From: Entonaema liquescens
Taxonomy: Eukaryota > Ascomycota > Sordariomycetes > Xylariales > Xylariaceae
Assembly: GCA_902805475.1 (NCBI GenBank)
Contig: CADCSX010000023.1
Location: 744,001-808,000, forward strand
Length of the DNA stretch: 64,000 nucleotides
Direction: 5' to 3'
Part shown: one piece after another, positions 1 through 12,094 of the stretch
Position numbering within the stretch: the first letter of the stretch is position 1
How the letters are laid out: the number at the start of each line of letters is the position of its first letter
Notes under the pieces: model-generated
The model's database searches: none
The model's input: only the letters and a program-made list of their open reading frames with translations
Told to the model about the DNA's origin: nothing
Program-made: the position numbers and the translations under genes

Positions 1-286
1 AATCCCTTTGTAGTATACACTATGATTGTTGTACTGAGCTTGGTGGTCGAGGCAATGTATATTAGGTAAGTATCAACTTTATCAAACACCACGCAATGCT
101 TCTTGTGGTTCGAGCTTCTAGAATGTTTAACCATATAAGGTCTTTATAATTATTTGTCTTTGATAGGAATCTATTAACCTGACTTCTGTTTACCCTAGAA
201 TAACCTCTCGCTCCCCAATTGTCAATGATGCGCCCCTATACTATATACATAAACTATCTACCACCTAACTTACATAAACTGCATAT
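1..286. other. Left flank, no gene seen
   Basis: No open frame or RNA signature could be supported here. The segment lies downstream of the minus-strand SET-domain gene and probably includes its 3' untranslated region. Confidence 0.4.
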
Positions 287-1615
287 TCAAGATTGGCCTC
301 GCCTGTCTAGCTCTGCCTTTATTTCATCAATTTGGGTAACGAGAAGCGCCGCCAGATCCTTAGTATCTTCCAACATTATGTCGCCATGAATCCAAATTTG
401 TTGCCCTACATTAACTGCGTGGTCCATGAAATATTGGGCCGTTTCTGTGTAAGCCAAGCACTCCTGCAGATTTGTGTCTTTCACTTCATCGCGACGTTGC
501 ATGTTAAGGTAGGCCGCTTCTAGATATCTGTTCACAATGTTAGACTTCCTAAGTATAGTTGCTAATCAAGTTACGACTTACGCAAAGTATAATTCCCTGG
601 TCCAATTCAGCTGTTCAAGAATCTCGACACGCCGGAGCGAACGTCGCTCCTCTACCTCTCTCCCTCCTTCTATAAATTCGGGTACTAGTCTCTCTTCGCG
701 GGGAGGAGCATCGGGGTTCTGTAGCGCGTAGGATTCCTCGAGGAAAAGGTCGTACTCATTATCGAATCCTTCGCATTTGTTACATTGACATGTGAACTTC
801 CAAGCCTGGTCTATTCTAGTGTGCCGATCGCGTCTGGTCGCATGATTAGGTATATAAGTGATTGTTAATTCCTCGCCCGCTTTGATGGGCCGGCTTGCTG
901 TACAGATGAAATAGCCCGGGATTACAGAGGTTGTGTACCATATATTAGGGTCACAGGAGTGATTAAACCTGCTTGCCCTTACGAAGACGCCAGATCTAGC
1001 ATGGCCTTCCGTCCCATCCGGCTTTACTCGAGCAGGCACTACCTCAAAATTGTTGGCATGATGAACAAGTCTGAGGGTAACGCATTCTTCTAATTGTTCT
1101 GCTGTCAAAGGACCGCTCTCCGCGAAGGCTGGTATATGTCGAGCCCTAACGCTAGGATCTCTCTCCGAATATAAATCTAGGATTCTCTGCTGATTTACTA
1201 GACTCAGACGTATATAGTTTTCGAGTAGACTATTAGTTCTGTCATAGACATCCTGATAGTTTATCTGCCAAAGCATACACCTTTCTAAGAGAACACGTTC
1301 GCCGACCGCGATGTCTCTTGTTGCGAAGCATCCCACTCCCTTAGTCCCTGCGTCTCGCACAACGAAAGGGTCTTCAAAGCCACCCGCTTGTATATTTTCA
1401 GGCCACCTAGAGTCACGCTCTGGTATATCTATTCCCAATGCCGAAATATCAACCACCGGATTGTCAGGTATATCCGGTTCCTCTTCGGAGAATGCATCAT
1501 CAGATGCTTGATCGCTGGGCACTAATACATAATTCGGTACTGTATCATCAGACACTGTATTATCAGGCGCCGCAGTATTAGGCACCGTGTCGCCAGCCGT
1601 TGAATTGTCATCCAT
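287..1615 (-). CDS. SET-domain protein (SMYD/SET5-like lysine methyltransferase family)
   Basis: Two exons, 1615..582 and 527..287, give 424 aa. The 54-bp intron (581..528) has donor GTAAGT, branch-like CTAAC and acceptor ACAG; the join is in phase 2. The SET core is visible in order: GVGCFATRDI near residue 95, the cofactor/active-site signature FNHSCDPN near residue 217, GEELTITYI near residue 248, and a post-SET CQCNKC that would bind zinc. The N-terminal 75 residues are an acidic low-complexity stretch with repeated D-T-V-P units. Proteins of this class transfer methyl groups from S-adenosylmethionine to lysine; the substrate cannot be inferred. No MYND zinc finger is visible between the SET halves, so it is closer to the short fungal SET5/SMYD-like proteins. 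All key SET residues are present, so it is probably active. Confidence 0.85.
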
Positions 1616-2223
1616 TATTCTCGTATAGCTAATACTTTAAGTTTTCGGTTTAGATAATTACGAGGCGTTGGAATATAAGAAACTTATGCGTCCAAAAAAC
1701 TTCAGCAATTTCAAAAAGAAATGAAACATAAAGCAATAGGGGATCTCAAATTAGAAGGGAAACTAGAGGGCTTTTGATTTCAGGAGAAGCCTTGCAAGCA
1801 AAGTTCTGCTTGCAGAACTCCTCACCGGGATAGGAAAACCGGCTTATGGTAGTAAATAATAACATTGCAGCTGTGCCCAGTCTTGAAAGACAAAGGCAGA
1901 CGGATTCGGCATCGAGTATCAACCTAAGCAGAAAAGCTTCCAAATTCTTCTTGACCAAGTCACGATTGTTAGCCTTTGTTCCTAACATGTTTGCGGTTTT
2001 ATTATGCCAGACTAGGTCGAAATTGTGGGCTCCTTCGCTTCTTTCATTTATGAGTTCGACCCATCCAACAGCTCAGATTCTTTTCCAACTAACATATCTT
2101 ACTGCTGATAAAACACCTACCCTATTAACAGCTGCAAGAGTCGGTACACATAAAATTGATTTCATGATTTGGCATTGCTACTAAAATCGGTCCAGTAATA
2201 CATTCGTTAAACCAACACCAGCC
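1616..2223. other. Divergent promoter region
   Basis: This 600-bp gap separates a minus-strand and a plus-strand gene and should hold both promoters. Short frames here have no coding character. No repeat or RNA gene was seen. Confidence 0.4.
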
Positions 2224-4265
2224 ATGTCTTCCGATAGTGGTGTAGATCTCGCGCAAGAGCCCGCGCCAGAATCTGTACCACAGTCGTTCGCCACCCGATT
2301 TGAGCGGATCGAGACTGCAGCATTGTATGGATATACTGACCATGCAGCCGTTGGCTTTCATACTGCCGGGCAGTACTTCCTGTCTCAATATACGGATTTA
2401 ATCTACCTTCTTGGCGACGTTGCCGCAGTAATGAAGAACGAGGGCCACGAAAAGATCGTGAAATTTTTGCCAATGGGATTAAATTTCTCCAGACTAGCTT
2501 CGAATTTGTGAGGGACAATTCCGAAGAGCTGCTTAAGTACCCGGACTTTTTCTATAAGCTCTGGACTCGTCTCGAATTGCTTGGTCAACAGGGGTGGTCC
2601 TCTTTCGATTCGAGGTTTTCAAGACATATCACGAGAATGACGATTTTTGCTACTACAATTGCACCCCCACCGGCGCAATCATGGCGAGGCGACGAACTAC
2701 CCCAGCATCAAAGATTTTCCAGGGCGTACGAAGAATTTATGGAGCTGGAAAATCACCGCCTCCGGACTGATGAAGATCGCCGTGATCTTATGCTCTATTC
2801 ACAGGAAATCCTTGATCAGGCACTACTCGGTCTTCGGATGCCTTTGGTCTCTATAGCTATACAATCAGAGTTATTCCGCGAGGGCGCGCGTCCCACGTAT
2901 CTTGATTTCCCAGTCGGATCAAACGAATGGTTATACGGTTTGGGCGAACGGCCAGGAGTATTGGACCTTAGGCGTAAGATTGGTGGCCCGATTACCCCTG
3001 AGCAAGAAGAAAGGATTAAGAAGGCCAGAGAGACCAAAAAGCCCAAGAAACCTAAAGGACCCAGAAAGCCCAAGAAGTCGAAAAAGTCCAAGAAGGGCGG
3101 GAAGCGACCTGCACCACCAGGCACGTTAAACCAACGAAATCCTAAACGGCCACGTGCTATTGCGAATTATTCTATAACTCCGGAACATGTTGCGGCCGAT
3201 CTCACAGATATATATGCCGAAGCAAACTTTTTGGGTGTAGAAGAGAGACCTCCGATCGAGAGTCTTCTCAATCCCACCACTGCAAACCGGGAGGATACTC
3301 TGCGTAGCTACCAGGCCGACTTCACCAAGGTGTTGAGGCAGTTCCGGCGAGACTTTTACATACCGGAGCACCCTCCTAACTCGCAAGATCAACGGGAGCG
3401 GATTATGCAGAACATCCAGAGACAGATACCGCGCGTCCGAGATGAGATACACCGAAAGAGCGACAACATCACCAACAACGCCAAGTTAAAGGAAGCCAAG
3501 ATCGCATCGCTCGGCCTCAAGTTTCTCCGGACGCTGTATATGAGATTATTACTAGCCTCAGAACCGGCACCGTCGGTTGCACGGATGAACGAGGCTCTGA
3601 GGGATCGTCTCGACGACTGGATCATGTACGAGCAAGCCTGGAACGCAGGCGACGAAAAGAGCATCAACGACCGCCGCACGGGAACCACGCGAAAGGAGTG
3701 GCTAATGGCATTCGTCGACTCCCGGAACGAGAACATCGACACATGGTTGGTCTTGCGGAACCGGCTTGAAGAGCAAGTCCGGTTGGGGCAGCTATATGAT
3801 CTAGACAATCAGGAGGAAGAAGTCGAAGAAGAGGAATCCGAGGGAGAGGAAGAAGAAGAGGAGGAAGGAGGCGAGGACGAAGAAGAAGGAGAAGAGAACG
3901 CCGATCAAGCCAACGCCAAACAAGTCGAAGCCCCCAAGAAACGTGCCCCCGTCTACTGGGTCGAGCCGCGGAAGCCGTCTACGATGGTGTACTTCGACGA
4001 GCGGTACGAGAAGCGGCGTGAGGACCGCATGCGAGCGGCGGCCATAGAGAGAGCCATTGGGCCGCCTCCGCCAGGAGAGTTCTACAGCAACGAGGAGCAG
4101 TACCGTCTGGAAGACGAGTTCAGTGCGAAACTGGTAATCAGCTTCCCCGAGAAGGGAGGCCCGCCTGGTTTCGAGGCAATCCCGAAGGAGACTGTCTACG
4201 AGAAGATCATGTACATGCTCATCATGACACATTGGCGTTACTTCGCGGGAATCACTATTATATAA
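2224..4265 (+). CDS. Conserved fungal protein with Lys/Pro-rich and acidic tracts; apparent 1-bp frameshift
   Basis: I do not recognise the family. The frame from ATG 2224 reads well to about 2468 (..GHEKIVKFL). It then continues in another frame (ANGIKFLQTSFEFVRDN..) to the stop at 4265, with no splice sites that would preserve both parts. Adding one base at the T run 2464-2468 restores a 680-aa protein. The N-terminal 200 residues look helical. A basic segment rich in K-K-P-K repeats lies near residues 265-305, and a run of acidic residues near residues 527-555. These tracts suggest a nuclear or nucleic-acid-associated protein, but that is only an inference. The 3' half has higher GC than the 5' half. 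It could be a genuine broken gene, but the conservation-like character on both sides argues for an assembly error. Confidence 0.6.
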
Positions 4266-5244
4266 TTCATGTCTGCATCGGGGTAGTTGAGTAGTAGTAG
4301 TAGTTAGTGTAGAATTCTGTATTTTATCTACATATTTCTTATTTTTCACTTGCGTTCCTCGCTATTACATTGAGAATGATATCAAGCGTTATAAGCGGTT
4401 ATAGTAGCATCATGACCATTGTTATCGATACTTGTGTGATATTACCCTTCTTCCCTCCCCGGCAATGGGGTGTAAGCGGTAACACGAAAAATCCAAGTCC
4501 CATAAAAAAAGGGCGGCTTACACCCGTACGCACAACAGTGAAAGAAACTCGCACTCTTACCTACCGGCTTTGTTGAATAAAGCCACACCTTGGACATGTG
4601 CTCATTCACTAATTCCGGATTCGGACATAGCATCAGCTACCCAACGCGAGGATGATTCCGTCCTGCTGATATGTAAATCACAGTGTATCTTATGTTCCTA
4701 CCTGGGAAGGTAAATACCACCGTGTACGGTGCACATGTCAATCTCATCAGATTTTAGAATATACGGTGAGTGAGACCTTAACCCTCAAGCTAGGTTGAGA
4801 TTGAGAGGCCAATAGTTGACGCCGCTTTGAATGCTCCACATGCCTAAAATGGAAATTTGAGAGGGAGCCCAGGTACACAGGTACCTATCCATCCAGCGAA
4901 CTGGCTGTATTTGTTCGTCTTACATGCACCTGGATGAAAGCAGTCATAGCCCAGTGGCGCAGACACAATCGATGGCTTCTCTAGGCTACACAGCAGAGCA
5001 AAATTTTCTCTTCATTCAATCTATGTAATCCAATTTGATCACTATAGTTCAGCCTATCAAAGGCACATTGTACCTCCTACACCGTCCCTAAACTCCGTAG
5101 AAATATACAAGGGTATCTATGAAGACCTAGAAAACTCCTTCAAGGAAAAAGAACTCAAAACTGTACTGCAACTAAATCATACATCGTCTCTCGTACTTCC
5201 AAAACGTGCAATTGCCAAGGCTAGCAGTGGCTAGTTGGTTACTG
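4266..5244. other. Intergenic region with a short inverted repeat
   Basis: Convergent 3' ends face each other here. No gene is supported. A perfect 10-bp inverted repeat (GGGTGTAAGC at 4468-4477 and GCTTACACCC at 4516-4525) could form a hairpin. Confidence 0.4.
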
Positions 5245-7680
5245 TCATAATCCAGGAGCTGGTCCCCTTACTCCCCATTCCTGTACAACACTGGGCTCCT
5301 GGGCATCCGGCTGTACTATGCTTGTAAAAACACCGCGGCATGCTTCCAGTCGAGCTGTGAGAACGTAGTCCATTTCAGTGTGGGCCCATAGTTCGTCGAT
5401 AGCGGCGAGAACACTTAAACCACACGCGTCACGAACGTAAGGATTAGCTCCCAGTTGGAGCAGTTCCTTCAGGGCGACTTTTTTCCCAGAGCAGGCGGCA
5501 ACGTGAAGGGCGGTTTTCCCTTCGCGATTACGCTGTTCAAGATTGGCGCCAGCTTCGGCCAGCTTCCGGATTGCTCTCTCCATATCTTCCTTATCTGATC
5601 GGGAGTCTTCAGGCCTTAGCGCGATAAAGGCCATCAACGGAGTTTGTCCCCTATTGTCATAATGGTTGACATCAATACTGGTAGTGAGGATTCCTTCGAG
5701 ATATTCCAATCGTTTACTGTCGTGGCTGCTCTCCGGCCTCGGTTCTCCTTCCTCCTCCTTGAACTTCCTTTTCTTGTGTCGTTGGTTATCATGAGTAGGA
5801 TGTTGGACCCGGTCAATGTCAAGCTCGACTTCTGCAAGAGCGTGCAGTGCATTACGTCCGTGAGAATCCTCCGCCAAGATATTCTGTTCACCATCAACTC
5901 TAACAGCATCCAAAACCATTCTTAGGAGCTCAGTTTGTGATTGAATTCGAGCATTATCCCCGCGGTTAGAGGGTATTTCAAGAAAAGTAGGTTGCAACTC
6001 GGCATTGCTCGAACCTCCTCTATTCAAGGGATTGGCGCGAAGCATACCTTGCGCCATAAGGGGCTCCGACTGTTGTGCCCGAGAGTTCATCGGCTTAACT
6101 CCGAATGCATCTCGTCGCTCAAGTAATTCCCGATCAAATAAGTCAGCCGGTACGCGGATAGAACCCCGCCTCCTGTTCTGTAGCAAATGGAAAAAACTAC
6201 GTCCGTAAGTATCGGTTGCCAGAATGTTAAAGTCAGCGTCCCTAAGCATGTTGAGTAGTCGATCCAATAGTATTTCGTCTTCAAACCAGGAGCGGTGGAG
6301 AAGGTGAAGAAATGTCTGCCCAGCTGTGTTCATCGCATGAACCAGTGGCAAATTTTGGCTCAGAGCTTCAGTAATGAGATCAAGGAAATAATTCCGGTCC
6401 CCAGTCGCACTAGCAAGCCAGTGAAATACGGTATTGCCAAATGCATCCCTGATCTCATGTAAGTTGTTAGAATAAATGTCGTAAATGGTAGGGTGTCGGT
6501 TATTGATTGGCCATGTCTCATAAGGCGGTCTCAGCTCATTGATGATCCGGCACCAGCAGGTCTCGGCCTCATGAGAAGGAGATCCGACCCCGCATATACT
6601 TTCTCTATTGAATAAGTCCATATTCAGGAAGTCGCCAGGAAGAGCATATTTTGCGCTAAAGGGACCGTGGGTAGGGGAAGGTAACGGCCCAGGAGAGACC
6701 ACTGGAGAAAAAGGATTTTCTCGTTGAATATCCATATCCTTTGGGAAGGTATACCGTTTCAAAACACGCCAAGCACCTTTCGCTTGATCCCGAGACACAG
6801 CAGATAGTTTCTCCTGGAAGCTGCTGCTCATGCTGGTTTCCGTAGAGTTGGTCAGATTGGTATCCCGGCGAGATGTGTTAGGACCACTAGGGGACCAAGG
6901 GAACCGCAAGCTATTATGAGCATCGTAACTATCATAACCAATGTTTAGAACGTTGGCTCCGACTTCAGAACTGTGATGGCTCCACTCTTGCTTGATATTC
7001 TCAAAGGAGGGTTGATTCGATTGAGCAAGGGTTAAGCTGTCGTCGTCGTGCCAGCCAGAACCATAAGTGTTTAGACGTTCATTGGCAATATGTGATGATG
7101 GTATCCTCTGGCGAAACTTCGCCCCGCGCCGACTAAGTTTCAGGCCTGCGATGCGCCTTCTCTCGTCATCCTCATCCTTAGGTCTTATCCACCGAGGATC
7201 ATTTCCGAGAAGTGAGTTCTTGACTTTATTGGCGGCGTCCTGGATGAACTTGTTAGCATCGTAGGCCAATAGCCAAGGCTTAGTTACTACAACGATGTTG
7301 AATAGTTCGCGGGATAGGGGCGTCTTGGAGGAAAAGAATAACGAGAGATGATTGGCAGATTGCAGGAAATATGATGGCGTGAAATGTTAAATAATGACTA
7401 TGAAGGGGGCATCATATTCCGAGGTTGGGTATTCTTCGTGTACATACCTTGCTATAAGATAGTAAGGTAAGCGATGTGATCTAGCTAGTATAGGAGGGTG
7501 AATAGGTTGAACATACCCAGGCTTCCACACACCGTCCTCTAAGAGTTTTAATATAAGTTCGAAAGGCAACCTTGTATAGATATATAGTCGCACAAGTCTC
7601 CGAGCTCGGGGTTCGGTCCAGTCCTTAGGGCGACCGCCTCTGTTTGTCGATGCACTCGTAGTAGGTGAAGCTGAATTCAT
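5245..7680 (-). CDS. Ankyrin-repeat protein with N-terminal Clr5-like domain, contains a 4-nt micro-exon
   Basis: Reconstructed exons are 7680..7517, 7451..7448 and 7239..5245, giving 720 aa. The N-terminus (RGGRPKDWTEPRARRLVRLY) is the basic helical domain that often precedes ankyrin repeats in filamentous fungi. Exon 1 ends in ..VWKPG at a GTATGT donor. A micro-exon CAAG bounded by TATAG and GTATGT then restores ..KPGKDAANKVKNS, and exon 3 begins after ATCCAG. No ATG precedes residue 140 of exon 3, so the upstream exons are required. Ankyrin-type units are clear near the C-terminus (GQTPLMAFIA, GKTALHVAACSG, GANPYVRDACG), with weaker ones from about residue 290 (DAFGNTVFHWLA, TAGQTFLHLL). 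The middle is Ser/Pro rich. Ankyrin repeats mediate protein contacts; no enzymatic domain was seen. Introns are 65 bp and 208 bp. Confidence 0.8.
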
Positions 7681-9913
7681 CGTGGCAACCAAGGCAGCAC
7701 CCGTTTGCTAAGAACTAAAAGAAATGAAGAACTACCGAACTAAAGGGAAACTGTTCCGAGAAGCAAACTAAGAAATATATAAAAAGGAACAGTCCCGATA
7801 GGGAGGAGGGTGTTAATAAGAGAAATCCAAAGCATCGTGAACGAGGCTCGCGGCTCAAGGGACCAGTGGGGCTTCTTATAAGGACTGGCAACATAGTGCA
7901 TGAGTTGGTTGATGAGAGTGAGGTTAGATCGAAAGTGCATATTTGGTACCTGTAGCGGCTACATCCCTGTGAGATCCCGTTGGCGATGACGCTACGGGAA
8001 TACCGGCTGCTAAACCAATTGGCAAGCATCTTTCTTTCGCGATGGGGTTTAGATGACCTTCCCATGTACAAGGCATTCAAGTAGGCTCTCCTCCAGGCGG
8101 GAGGGAGAGGGGCAGGGGAGCAAGGGTCTATGTAGGCTGGGCGATGGGCGATGGGCCATTCCCAAATCGAAAACGTCGAAAAGATCTGTTAGGACTTTAG
8201 AGGTACTTTAATCCCCCTTGTACGTTTACGCCTCTTGACAAGAAGACAAGAAGCCATCATGAACTACCTAGGTAGTTATAGCTTTTTCTTTTCTTTCTTT
8301 ATTTAAGAAAAATAATATGAATAATAATTAAATTAAATAGAGTACAGATACGTGAGATAGCAATATCATTTAATGAAGTAATTTTCTTTATCAGGGTATA
8401 TTGCGACGTTCTCTCCGATAGATAGGTAGAAGTGGGAATCGTCGCTCGTGTAAGAATGTACTATGTAAAAGAGGTAAAAGAGGGAGCAAACGAACTCACC
8501 GCAGCTGGCCACTAAACGGTCGCAGCTTGTGGCTATGATTACTGGGTATTATATCGTGGCTGAACCAAAGAATCAAGGGAACACCCGTTATTTCGTACTA
8601 ACGCTCCGTTTCTACCATGCTACGAGGGGTGGCTGTGTGCAACTACTAATGTAAGAACGCTTAGCGTTAGTGGGGGAGAAGGGGAAGGGAAGGGGGTTGC
8701 GTTAGGTACAAATCCAGGTGCATATGGTTACCTAAGGCAGAAGAAGTGTAGAAAAGGCAATAAATCCATAATCCTTCCTTCCAGATTATTCCCCTCCATC
8801 CTCTATCACACAAAGTAATTCCACCACCTCTACCTCTACTATATACATACATACATGGGCCGCGCTCCTGGCCTAGGGTTGGCCAACATGTGGGAGTATG
8901 TAAAAGTGTAACTCTTTTTTTTTTTTTTTTTTTTCTCTCCCAATCGAAAATTCCAATCAATCACCCTTTATCACAGCGGGGAATCGTTAAAAACCATGTG
9001 CATTATAGGCCATGACCCACCCTATTTATGACACCCAAAATTCGCAAATCTGACAAGGCCGACTTGAGCTTACACGAGACACACGAGACACACGAGACGA
9101 AACCTCCATGATGTCCTTGAGGTTCGCGCTCCGCTGTACATCATTCAATCCTATAAGCCCATCATCGATGCCAGCTGGCACTACTCAATAGAAGAACAAG
9201 CTTCCGTTCATCTCCACAGCCCGGCTTGGCAAACCCATCCATCTTGGTTCGGCGACAACAAGGGTCCCTAGTGGTATGTATTCTCCATGATCATTTGCGG
9301 ATAGCTATTGCTGTGCCTTATAGCTTGATTTGGAGAGATCAATACCTATACCTACCTACCTAGGTAGGTAGGTAGGTAGGTATCATTCGTGGTTAACCGA
9401 ATAATGAGGTACCTTGAGCGGGCAAATCCCGATTTCTATTTGCAATGCCTCCATCGTCCACACCCAAGCCCACCTACCTGGATAACTTGTTTCACCTAGG
9501 CGTGTTACATCATTATATGTTTTCGAACCTCCAATGCATAGAGTCTCTAATATCACCTACTCTATGCAGGTACCTAATTAAATGCCTTTTAACAGATAGC
9601 TCTGTTCTATTCCCAACTTTTCGGCCCGTTGCATATATGCAGTTCTGCTTATAGAAGGGTGGAATAATATTGCGAATACACACCTGTCAGTTAGCAGTAT
9701 ATGGCGTTTCGGTGCTCTGTAGCCATCCGGGGCAATAAGCTTAATCCTTGTCTCTTAAACACATCACAAATACACGAATACTTTTTTCGGCTACCGTTAA
9801 CGCAGCACCTGTTCACAAGTGGCACGGTCCCCAATTTGGTATGTGCTTAATGTAGCAGATACTTTTAAGAATGTTAGCAAATAGTAAAACTTTCACCGCT
9901 TTTGAAATTGCCG
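7681..9913. other. Long intergenic region upstream of the ankyrin gene
   Basis: No gene is supported. Short frames at 7715-8080 (minus) look like 5' leader sequence. Low-complexity items are present: a long T run near 8911-8932, three copies of ACACGAGAC near 9073-9100, and a CCTACCTA/TAGGTAGG palindromic stretch near 9352-9381. Confidence 0.4.
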
Positions 9914-10776
9914 TTTTATAAATATATATATATATATATATTAAAAAAATAATAATTAAATATATAAAATTTTTAAATATAAAATGATTTAAAAATTAAT
10001 TAATAATATATTTTATTTAATTAATTAAAATTATAAATATAAAAAAATTTTATTTTATAATTTTAAAAAAAAAATTTAAAAAAAATATATTATTTTAATA
10101 AATTAATAAAATAAATATATAAAAAATTTAATTATATAATATAATTATAAAATTAAATTAAATTTTTATTTTAAAATAAAATATATAAATATTTTTTATA
10201 TATTTATAATTTTATTTTTAATTTAAATATTAATAAAATAATAATAATAATTAATTTTATTTATTTTATTTATTATTATTTTATTTATATATATATATTT
10301 AATAATAATATATATATAATATTATTTTTAAATATTTAAATATATAAAATATTATTTTAATATATAAATTAAATTAATTTATTTTTATTATATTTTTATT
10401 ATATTTTTATTATATATTTAATAAATTTATAAATAATAATTATATATATTATAATATATATAATATTTATATTTAAAATTATATATAAAATTAAATTTTA
10501 ATTTAAATATTAAATTAAATAAATAATTAATTTCGTTAATTATTTATATAATTTTTAATTATAATTTTTAATTATAATATATATAAATATTTTTATTTAT
10601 TTTTATTTTAATAAATTTAAATTATTAATATTTATAATATTATTATATATATTATTAATTTAAATATTTATATTTATAAATTATAAAAATTTAATAATAA
10701 TATTAAAATTAAATTTTATTTTTTTAATTATTTTATATATTTTTAAAATATTATATTATAATATTATAATTTTTAA
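9914..10776. repeat. Near-GC-free AT block, left part
   Basis: Only three G/C bases occur here (G at 9986 and a CpG at 10534-10535). The segment begins with an alternating TA run near 9920-9941 and is made of irregular A/T tracts without a long repeated unit. It has no coding potential. Repeat-induced point mutation can drive fungal repeats to high AT but usually leaves more G and C than this. Confidence 0.9.
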
Positions 10777-10777
10777 C

Positions 10778-10973
10778 TGTTGGGAGTGTGATCACGTGAC
10801 GCAGTCATGTGACTGGACTCGGCCCCCACCCCACAATAAAGTGTATAAATATTCCCCGCGCGTTCGTAATTCTACTTTTAATTTAATCATCAAAAATACA
10901 ACAACAATAACCAATAACCAATCGTTTTTCCTTACGCTTTAAAGCATCTTATTACCCCCTTATCAATCCAACA
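10778..10973 (+). mobile_element. Solo LTR of an LTR retrotransposon (probable Ty1/copia or Ty3 type)
   Basis: A 196-bp normal-GC island stands inside an almost pure A/T block. It begins TGTTGG and ends CCAACA, so it has TG..CA ends in a 6-bp inverted repeat. It is flanked on both sides by the same 5-mer TTAAC (10773-10777 and 10974-10978), a perfect target-site duplication. Inside are a CACGTG box, a TATA-like GTATAAAT near 10842, and a C-poor, A-rich tail resembling an LTR R/U5 region. No gag or pol sequence is present, so it is a solo LTR left after recombination between two LTRs. Orientation is inferred from the TATA-like box. It shows no sign of C-to-T decay. Confidence 0.88.
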
Positions 10974-12094
10974 TTAACGTAAAAAAATATATTTTAATAT
11001 TTATAAAAACTTTTTTAATTATTATTATTTTATAAATATATAATAATAATATTAATATTTTAAATTAATATAATATTTTTTTTTATATATTTATAATATA
11101 TTATATAATAATATTATAATTTTTAATATATTAAAATATTTTAATAAATATTTAATTTATTAAAAAATTAATAATTATTTTATATAAATATATTATTATA
11201 TTAATTTTATTTAAAATTTATTAAATTTATTAATATATTTAAAATAATTTCGTTTATTATTTTTTTAATTAATTTATTTTAAATTATATAATTATTTTTT
11301 TATTAATTTAATAAAATAATTAAAATATTTTATAATTATATTAAATTTTATTTTTATAATATTATATATATTTAATTATATAATTTAATATTTTTATTAA
11401 TATTTTTAAATAAAATTAATAATTATTTAATAATATTTAATAATAATTTTTTTAATTTTTTATAAATTTATTATTAATTAAATATATATAAAAATAATAA
11501 TAAAATAAATAAAATTTAAAATTTTTATTTATTATTAAAAAATAAAATAATATTTTTTATATAATATAAAATATATAAATATTTTTATTAAATATATATT
11601 ATATTATAATATATATAATTATTAATAATTAAATTAATAATTTAATAATATAATATAATATTATATAAATAAAATAAAAAAAAATAAAATAAAAATAAAA
11701 AATAAAAATAAAAAATAATAAAATAATAAAATAATAAAAATAATAAAAATAAATATTATTTTTAATATTATTATATAATATATATTTAATAATAAATAAA
11801 AATTTTTATTTATTTTATTTATTTTATTTATTTTATTTATTTTATTTATTTTATTTATTTTATTTATTTTATTTATTTTATTTATTTTATTTATTTTATT
11901 TATTTTATTTATTTTATTTATTTTATTTATTTTATTTATTTTATTTATTTTATTTATTTTATTTATTTTATTTATTTTATTTATTTTATTTATTTTATTT
12001 ATTTTATATATATAATTTTTTAATTTTTTTTATTTTAAATTAATTTTTATATTTTATATTATATAATTAATTAATTAATTAAATATAATTATTT
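10974..12094. repeat. Near-GC-free AT block, right part
   Basis: After the target duplication this block holds only a C at 11010 and a CpG at 11251-11252. The last 842 bp before 12095 contain no G or C at all. It includes A-rich imperfect repeats near 11665-11755 and a long 9-bp tandem array. The edge to normal sequence at 12095 is abrupt. Confidence 0.9.
11807..12006. repeat. Tandem array of a 9-bp unit (TTTTATTTA), about 22 copies
   Basis: The unit TTTTATTTA repeats almost perfectly for about 200 bp within the AT block. Such homogeneity suggests recent slippage expansion. No function can be assigned. Confidence 0.9.

Noticed and set aside
7715..8080. Minus-strand 121-codon frame upstream of the ankyrin gene
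   Set aside because: No ATG-led domain, composition like leader sequence, and overlapping alternative frames of equal quality.
11807..12006. CRISPR-like array
   Set aside because: The units are a contiguous 9-bp satellite without spacers, and the organism is eukaryotic.
9914..12094. Centromere or mitochondrial DNA insertion
   Set aside because: About 2 kb is far smaller than filamentous-fungal centromeres, no mitochondrial genes are seen, and ordinary genes lie on both sides.
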